Source: DASXKD01 sp963762735 (lineage in GTDB: Bacteria; Actinomycetota; Actinomycetes; Streptosporangiales; Streptosporangiaceae). From it: a stretch of 64,000 nt of DNA. Location of the stretch: assembly GCA_963762735.1 (NCBI GenBank), contig CAVXMG010000017.1, positions 62,001 to 126,000 of the forward strand, read 5' to 3'. The notes under the pieces are model-generated. The model ran no database searches. It was not told the DNA's origin and saw only the letters and a program-made list of their open reading frames with translations. The translations under genes and the position numbers were made by a program. This document shows positions 58,668 through 64,000 of the stretch, piece by piece; position 1 is the first letter of the stretch; each line of letters begins with the position of its first letter.

Positions 58668-59961
58668 GGACAACCTTAGAACGCTCTTCACTGTTGAAGC
58701 CGAGGCAGACCAGCCGCCGTCGCATATCAGCGTGCCTGCGGCTGGTCGCAGCGCCCGCGTGCGGCAGCGCCTGCAGCGCGCACTCACTATCGGCAGCCCT
58801 CTGCTTGCCGCCGCCGCGGTCACCGCGGTGATCGCCACCTCGGTCGCCCTCGGCGGCGGTGGCGAGAGGATTGCGCGCCCGACGAGGCCGACGATGCCGC
58901 TGGCCGTGCCGGGCTCTGCCGGCTGGGTGCGCCTGCCGAGAGCTCCGATCGCTCCCCGCAGCGAATATGCGGCCGTCTGGACCGGGAAGAAGATGATCGT
59001 CTGGGGCGGCTACTCGGGGAACACTCAGTACGGCGACGGCGCCGCTTACGACCCCGCGACCCGGACCTGGACAAAGCTCGCCGCCGGCCCCCTTGCCGGC
59101 CAGGACCTCCCCGTGACCGTATGGACGGGTAAAGACATGCTCATCTTCGGCGGCTCGGGGACCTCTGGGGCCCCCTCCGACGGCGCCGCCTATGATCCTG
59201 CGACCAACACCTGGCGCAAGCTGGCGCCGATCCCAGCCTCTCTCGGCGGCAATCTCACCGGCAGCGGCAGCTACGCCGTGTGGACTGGGAAGGTCATGGT
59301 GGCGTGGGGTTTCTTCGGGAACGGCGGCGGGGCGCATGGTAACGGCTCGCTGGCCGCTGCAACCTACGACCCGGCGGCGAACTCGTGGACAACCGGGACG
59401 GTGGCGCCAGCGCAGGCTCCTTTGTTCGGTGAGGCCTTCTGGACCGGCAAGCAGATGATCGTCTGGGGATCCTCAGCGGATTCCCCTGAGGGCTTCGCCT
59501 ACAACCCGGCCACGGAGAGATGGTCGACGCTGCCAGCCGCACCACTCAGGAGCGCCGCACGCGAGTCGATGCTCGCCGTATGGACCGGCAGGTACCTGGT
59601 CGTTGGCGGCGGAGACAGCTCAACAGGCCGCCAGAAGGACGCCGCCGCCTACGACCCCGCGACCAACAACTGGACGCGCCTCCCCAATGCACCCGTGGGG
59701 TTCGAAGGGAACGGAACCGCTCCGGACATCTGGACCGGAGCCTCCGTCATCACGATCGAAGACGCAGTCCCCGGTGGCCGCCCGCTCAGCCTGGACCTCA
59801 CCACCCGAAGCTGGTCCCTCGGGCCGAAGGCGCCGGTGCCCGGACGGCAAGAAGCCCACGAATTCTGGACCGGGTCAGAAGTGCTCGTCTGGGGCGGCGG
59901 GGTTCCCGTCGGCAACTCCTGCTGCAAGGCAGTCAAGACCGGATACAGCTACACGCCGTAG
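58660..59961 (+). CDS. Membrane-anchored seven-bladed Kelch propeller, coupled to sigma factor
   Basis: A 433-residue protein. A short cytoplasmic segment (residues 1-43) precedes one TM helix (about 44-66). Outside are seven repeats with a WTGK-like signature: VWTGKKMIVWGG, VWTGKDMLIFGG, VWTGKVMVAWGF, FWTGKQMIVWGS, VWTGRYLVVGGG, IWTGASVITIED and FWTGSEVLVWGGG. That fits a seven-bladed propeller. ATG 58660 overlaps the sigma factor stop, so the cytoplasmic part is a candidate anti-sigma segment, though I see no zinc-binding HxxxCxxC. A role as sensor is inference. Confidence 0.85.
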   Translation: MLEDNLRTLFTVEAEADQPPSHISVPAAGRSARVRQRLQRALTIGSPLLAAAAVTAVIATSVALGGGGERIARPTRPTMPLAVPGSAGWVRLPRAPIAPRSEYAAVWTGKKMIVWGGYSGNTQYGDGAAYDPATRTWTKLAAGPLAGQDLPVTVWTGKDMLIFGGSGTSGAPSDGAAYDPATNTWRKLAPIPASLGGNLTGSGSYAVWTGKVMVAWGFFGNGGGAHGNGSLAAATYDPAANSWTTGTVAPAQAPLFGEAFWTGKQMIVWGSSADSPEGFAYNPATERWSTLPAAPLRSAARESMLAVWTGRYLVVGGGDSSTGRQKDAAAYDPATNNWTRLPNAPVGFEGNGTAPDIWTGASVITIEDAVPGGRPLSLDLTTRSWSLGPKAPVPGRQEAHEFWTGSEVLVWGGGVPVGNSCCKAVKTGYSYTP

Positions 59962-59982
59962 GCCCCGGGGCAGCGGAACCGG

Positions 59983-60805
59983 TCAGCTGGCGCGCCGGTA
60001 GGCGCGGACAGCCAGAGGCACGAACACGATGAAGATCCCAGCCAGCCAGGCGATGCTCTTCCACAGGTCCGCTGCTATCGGGCCGCCCAGCGCCAGCGAA
60101 CGCATCGTGTTGACCACGTAGGTGACCGGGCTGGTTGCTGGCGAACGCCTGCATCCAGCCGGGCATGGTCGAGATCGGCACAAACGCGGAGCTGACGAAC
60201 GTGAGCGGGAACAGCCAAATGAGCCCGAACGCCTGCACCGACTCCTCGTCCCCGATGGCCAGCCCGGTGAAGGCGGCGATGGTGCAGATCGCGATCCCAA
60301 ACACGGTGGCCAGCACGACCATGGCCACGGCCGGGCCGAAGCCATTCAGGAACCGGAACCCGACCAGATACCCCACGCCCACGATGATCAGGATCGTCAC
60401 CAGCATCCGGACCGTGTCGGCCTCCATCCGGCCGGTGAGCACCGCCGACCGGGCCATCGGCATTGACCGCAGCCGGTCGATCACGCCCTTTTTCAGCTCC
60501 TGCGCCAGCGCGATGGCCGTGGCGAACGAGGCGAACGCCGCGGTCTGCGCGATGATCCCCGGCATCAGGAAGTTGACGTAGCCGCCGGGCGTGCTGACCG
60601 GGATCGCGCCCCCGAAGACGTAGACGAACAGCAGCACGAACATCACCGGCTGGATCACGGTGAACACCAGGTAGGCAGGCACGCGCATCCAGACCAGCAG
60701 GTTTCGCTTGGCGATCATGAGCGAGTCGCTGACCGCCCATCGGGCCTGGGTCAGCAGGCTGGGCGCCGACGGCGCCGGGGCCGGTGCTGTGGCGACGGCG
60801 CTCAT
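59983..60805 (-). CDS. ABC-2 type exporter permease (DrrB-like), frameshifted
   Basis: About 273 residues with six membrane helices: KRNLLVWMRVPAYLVFTVIQPVMFVLLFVYVFG, GIIAQTAAFASFATAIALAQELKKGV, later FGLIWLFPLTFVSSAFVPISTMPGWMQAFASNQP. Near 60130 one extra base shifts the frame. The corrected reading continues VTYVVNTMRSLALGGP and ends AVRAYRRAS at 59983. It starts MSAVATAP at 60805, overlapping the ATPase stop (ATGA). With the ATPase it forms a DrrAB-type drug or lipid exporter. Confidence 0.88.
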
Positions 60806-61848
60806 GACCCTGCCCTCGCGGTGTCCTTGCCGCCTTGCTGGCCGCCCGCTTTCCGGCGGCCCCGGCGGCGCCCGCCTGCCTGGTCGTCCTCCTCGGCCGC
60901 GTGCCCGGTCAGGGCGAGGAACACGTCATCGAGCGAGGGCCGGCGCAGCGCCAGGCCGCGAGTCTCGACAGCGGCGCCGTCCAAGCCGCGTACCGCCTCG
61001 ATGAGCGCCTCCGAGCCGCGGCCACCGACTCCCACACTGATCACACCGGTCTCCTCGTCCACATGGGGTTCGCTCTCGCCGATCTTCGCGATCGCCGTAG
61101 CGGCATCACTGAGCCGGGCCCGGTCCGGCACGGTGAACTCAAGCACGTCCCCGCCGATGCGGTCCTTCAGCTGCTCAGCCGTGCCCGCGGCGATGACCAG
61201 GCCATGGTCGATGACCACGATCTCGTCGGCCAGCTCGTCGGCCTCGTCGAGATACTGGGTGGTGAGCAGCAGCGTCGTGCCCCGGGCGACCAGCGAACGG
61301 ATGATGGCCCACATTCCCAGCCTCGACCGAGGGTCCAGGCCGCTCGTCGGCTCGTCAAGGAACAGCACCTTGGGGTGGCCGACCAGGCTGGCGGCCAGGT
61401 CCAGGCGCCGCTGCATGCCACCGGAGTAGCCTTTGGCCGACCGGTCAGCGGCGTCCACCAGGTCGAACTGCTCCAGCAACTCGGCGGCGCGGCTGCGCGC
61501 ATCCGCCCGTCTCAGGTGGTACAGCCGCCCGATGAGCTCGAGGTTTTCCCGGCCAGTGAGCTCCTCCTGAATGGCCGCCGACTGGCCGGCCAGGCCGATC
61601 GAGCGGCGCACCGCGGCTGCCTCGCGGACGACGTCGTGGCCGTCCACCACGGCCCGCCCCGCGTCCGGCAGCAGCAAGGTCGTCAGGATGCGCACGGCGG
61701 TCGTCTTGCCCGCGCCATTCGGCCCGAGGACGCCGAGCACCGTCCCTTGCGGGACGGACAGGTCGATGCCGCGCAGCGCGCGCACGTCCCCGAACGACTT
61801 GGTCAATCCCTCCACCAAGATCGCCGGTCCTGAACTTGTCAGTGACAC
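60802..61848 (-). CDS. ABC transporter ATP-binding protein (DrrA-like)
   Basis: A 348-residue ATPase: Walker A LGPNGAGKTTAVRIL (residues about 40-54), signature YSGGMQRRLDLAASL, Walker B VLFLDEPTSGLDP, and H-loop-like LLLTTQYLDEADEL. The C-terminal DrrA extension ends with a basic, Gly-rich tail (GGRRRGRRKAGGQQGGK). DrrA/B pairs export anthracyclines and other metabolites. Start GTG 61848 is preceded by GGGAGG. Transcribed ahead of the permease. Confidence 0.92.
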   Translation of the reverse strand: MSLTSSGPAILVEGLTKSFGDVRALRGIDLSVPQGTVLGVLGPNGAGKTTAVRILTTLLLPDAGRAVVDGHDVVREAAAVRRSIGLAGQSAAIQEELTGRENLELIGRLYHLRRADARSRAAELLEQFDLVDAADRSAKGYSGGMQRRLDLAASLVGHPKVLFLDEPTSGLDPRSRLGMWAIIRSLVARGTTLLLTTQYLDEADELADEIVVIDHGLVIAAGTAEQLKDRIGGDVLEFTVPDRARLSDAATAIAKIGESEPHVDEETGVISVGVGGRGSEALIEAVRGLDGAAVETRGLALRRPSLDDVFLALTGHAAEEDDQAGGRRRGRRKAGGQQGGKDTARAGS

Positions 61849-62026
61849 CTAACCTCCCGTGCAGACTGGCAGCCGCACCTGCGGTACAGCGCCACGAACT
61901 TACCGGCCGCCCTGCCATACCGCGACCGAAAAACCCTCCGGGCTCCCCCACCCACAAACGCTACCGACGGCCTCTGACGTTCCATAACAGCCTCACCCCG
62001 CTGCCCGGCGCGGCAGCGGGATGCCG

Positions 62027-63241
62027 TCATTTGCGCAACGCGGGAAGCAGGCCGAGCGCGGTCACGATGATGGCTGCCCCGGCGAGCGCCATTGCGCCCC
62101 CGGCTGAGGTGATTTCTGCGACTGCCCCGAAGAGGGCGGGTCCAGCGCCCTGGAAGGTCATCAGGCCTGTTGAGAGCAGGCCGAATGCCTGGCCGAGGAC
62201 GGGCGCGGGCACGACGTCAAGGAAGCGGCGCTGGATTCCGAGGATATAAGCGGGGCCGATGCCGGTAACGACCAGAAGGCCTGCCGCGACCGGCAGCGGG
62301 GGGCCAGCGGCGAAAGCGAGAAGTGGCAGCCCGGCCGCCATCATGAGGGGGATGGTGAGCCGCTCGCGGGTGGCGGGCCGCAGTAGCCTGCCAGCGGCGA
62401 AGTCTCCCGCGATCATCCCGGCGGGGACGCAGGCAAGCACCAGGCCCGGTGAGCCAGCCGGGAAACCGTGCTGGGCGGCGTAGGGGACGATCAGGCTCTC
62501 GGCGGCGGCGATGAAGGCCGGCGGCAGCCATGTGGCCAGCAGCAGAATTCGCACGGCTGGGTCGGCGATGAGCTGCCGGTTCACCGTCCGGCTCTGCCGC
62601 AGCATGGATACTGGCGGCTGGCCGGCGGGCTTTGCCGTCGCGGGCAGGCTGGGCAGCCACACCCGGATCGCCGCTGCGGCCCCCAGGTGGCATGCGGCGG
62701 TCACCAGCAGGGCGTGCTGGGTGCCGAGGGCCGCCACAGTCGCGCCGCCCGCGGCAAGGCCGAGGAGTTGCGCAGCGGAAGCGGCGATGTTTGCCAGTGA
62801 GCGCCCCAGCACGTACGCGTCGCCGTCGAGCGCTTCTGCGATCAGCCGGCTGGACGCGCCGCCGAAGACCGGCGTCAGGCAGGCGATGCCGGCGACCAGG
62901 GCCAGGCTCGCCGCGACGGGCAAGCCCGCCAGTGCGAGTACCGCCGCGGTGGCGGCTTCCAGGCCGTAGCCGGCGGTGAGGAGCGGGCGTGGCCGCACGC
63001 GGTCGGCGAGGGCGCCGAGCAGCGTTCCCCCGATCGCCTGCGGCAGGAAGGCGACGCCGTAGGTCATGGCGGCGAGCAGCGGGGAGCCGGTGACCGCGAA
63101 GATCAGCATCGACAGCGCCACCGTCCGCAGCGTGTCGGCGCCGATGGCCAGTGACCGGGTCAGCAGCAGCAGCCGGAATCGGGGCTCGGCGAACACCTCC
63201 CGGTAGGTCACCTGCTGTGCTGCGGGGGCGGTTGTGGTCAT
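62027..63241 (-). CDS. MFS transporter
   Basis: A 404-residue twelve-helix MFS exporter of the MFS_3-like actinobacterial type. It starts MTTTAPAAQQVTYREVFAEP, with ALSMLIFAVTGSPLLAAMTYG, the loop ALADRVRPRPLL and a second half beginning LLLATWLPPAFIAAAESLIV. ATG 63241 is divergent from a winged-helix regulator gene at 63308, a common pairing. It probably exports a toxic compound or metabolite. Confidence 0.9.
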   Translation of the reverse strand: MTTTAPAAQQVTYREVFAEPRFRLLLLTRSLAIGADTLRTVALSMLIFAVTGSPLLAAMTYGVAFLPQAIGGTLLGALADRVRPRPLLTAGYGLEAATAAVLALAGLPVAASLALVAGIACLTPVFGGASSRLIAEALDGDAYVLGRSLANIAASAAQLLGLAAGGATVAALGTQHALLVTAACHLGAAAAIRVWLPSLPATAKPAGQPPVSMLRQSRTVNRQLIADPAVRILLLATWLPPAFIAAAESLIVPYAAQHGFPAGSPGLVLACVPAGMIAGDFAAGRLLRPATRERLTIPLMMAAGLPLLAFAAGPPLPVAAGLLVVTGIGPAYILGIQRRFLDVVPAPVLGQAFGLLSTGLMTFQGAGPALFGAVAEITSAGGAMALAGAAIIVTALGLLPALRK

Positions 63242-63279
63242 ACAGCCAGCCTTCGCGCCAGCCGCAGCGAGAGCCATTG

Positions 63280-63297
63280 TTACGTTTCTGGACGTAA
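63280..63297. promoter_or_regulatory. Operator-like inverted repeat between MFS and regulator
   Basis: TTACGT (63280-63285) and ACGTAA (63292-63297) form a perfect six-base inverted repeat with a six-base spacer, in the 66-base gap between the divergent starts. Its position suits the adjoining regulator. Confidence 0.6.
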
Positions 63298-63307
63298 GGT
63301 TGGGAGC

Positions 63308-64000
63308 GTGCTGCGGTTTGAGGTGGGCGCGGATGACCTGCTGCGGAGCCGGTTCGCGATCTCGCCGCTGTTCGAGCTGGACAACCTGCTCCGCAAGCTC
63401 TCCGGCCTGTCGCCGTACCGGCTGCCCGGCGCCTGGTCGGCCCGGCTGATGCCGGTCTACCGCAAGCTCCGCGCCACCACCGACCTCGATGCGGTGCTTG
63501 CGCTGCACAGCCGCACGCGGGGGCCCGGCTTCGCCGCACCGCCGCCGCGCAGCCTGGCCCAGAGCATCGAGGACGACCTGGCAACCGTCCGCACGACGGC
63601 GCTGGCGGACGCGCGGCGCGAGATCGCCCAGTGCCTGAACCTGCGCCCCGCCTATAACGAACGGATCCTGACTATCCTGCGCAGCGACGATGTCGTGGAG
63701 CGAACGGCCCGCGCCCTGCAGACCGCCTGGACAGAACTGCTCGCCGCCGACTGGCTGCAGCTTCGTGCCCTGTGTGAACGCGATGTCGTGCACCGCGCCG
63801 GGCAGCTGAGCAGGTCCGGCTGGGTCGCGGCGCTGGATGGGCTGCACCCCCGGGTCCGCTGGCGCGACGGCGCCATCGAAATCCTGCGCTCCGCGGAAAA
63901 CCGGACCGTCTCCCTCGGCGGCCAGGGGCTGCTGCTGGTGCCCTCGGCGTTCTTGTGGCCGCAGGTGTCCGCGCACGTCGACGAGCCCTGGCCAGCGACG
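63308..64000 (+). CDS. Winged-helix (ArsR-type, DUF5937-like) regulator, partial
   Basis: GTG 63308 (GGAG upstream: TTGGGAGC) opens a frame that runs off the right edge, 231 codons seen. It starts VLRFEVGADDLLRSRFAISP and continues as a long helical N-terminal region, with ISPLFELDNLLRKLSGLSPYRLPGAW. The family places its winged helix near the C-terminus, outside the window. Such genes are commonly divergent from MFS exporters and repress them. Confidence 0.75.
   Translation, partial: MLRFEVGADDLLRSRFAISPLFELDNLLRKLSGLSPYRLPGAWSARLMPVYRKLRATTDLDAVLALHSRTRGPGFAAPPPRSLAQSIEDDLATVRTTALADARREIAQCLNLRPAYNERILTILRSDDVVERTARALQTAWTELLAADWLQLRALCERDVVHRAGQLSRSGWVAALDGLHPRVRWRDGAIEILRSAENRTVSLGGQGLLLVPSAFLWPQVSAHVDEPWPAT

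Overview
The window is high-GC DNA (my estimate about 70%, not computed) with GTG starts, short ATGA-type gene overlaps and actinobacterial families: a Pup-ligase (PafA) homologue, an F420/PPOX-type reductase, HxlR, IclR, TetR and SigE-like regulators, SHOCT and STAS proteins. It looks chromosomal and comes from a soil-type actinomycete with secondary metabolism. I cannot name the genus.

Layout. 1-8.5 kb is the right part of a biosynthetic operon: two NRPS modules (C-A-PCP, C-A-PCP) followed by an 816-residue LanB-like protein the size of a glutamylation domain alone. 8.5-12.3 kb holds a two-domain glyoxalase-fold protein, a conserved hypothetical, a membrane spermidine-synthase-like protein and a 49-residue membrane protein. 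12.4-16.9 kb has an M20 peptidase convergent with metX-metY-CoA-binding protein (homocysteine synthesis). 17.1-23.6 kb has a fumarase read in frame into an aquaporin, a malic enzyme, SelO and an IclR regulator. 23.7-28.3 kb has a DUF59 protein, an amidohydrolase and a HesB-like protein, then an aldehyde dehydrogenase divergent from a TetR gene, with matched operator-like sites in their shared promoter.

28.3-32.7 kb is an accessory island. An IS630-type element sits at the stop codon of an F420/PPOX reductase. It is followed by an HTH/Clp_N gene pair with twin palindromes at its start, then a divergent PafA-like gene. A second IS630-like end, inverted and flanked by TA, lies at 32.73 kb, so the whole 3.6 kb may be one mobile unit. 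The PafA-like protein has substitutions at the catalytic positions and lacks the usual C-terminal domain. This is my leading candidate for something undescribed.

32.9-48.5 kb is mixed: a secreted protein, a UvrA-like ATPase, a metallo-beta-lactamase, an isochorismatase, an AlkA-type glycosylase, LtrA, pyrophosphatase, acyl-CoA ligase overlapping adenylate kinase, two SDRs, a trypsin-like protease divergent from an HxlR gene, and a STAS protein without its phosphorylatable serine. 48.8-64 kb has FtsH, a SHOCT protein, a glycosyltransferase, small conserved proteins, a dodecin, a secreted NHL-repeat protein of ten 67-residue units, a sigma factor/Kelch pair, a DrrAB-type exporter, and an MFS exporter divergent from a winged-helix regulator.

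Many otherwise intact genes, including housekeeping ones (malic enzyme, metX, ftsH), carry single-base frameshifts, usually one extra base. Uncorrected sequencing or assembly indels are the simplest explanation, so broken genes here should be treated as provisionally broken.
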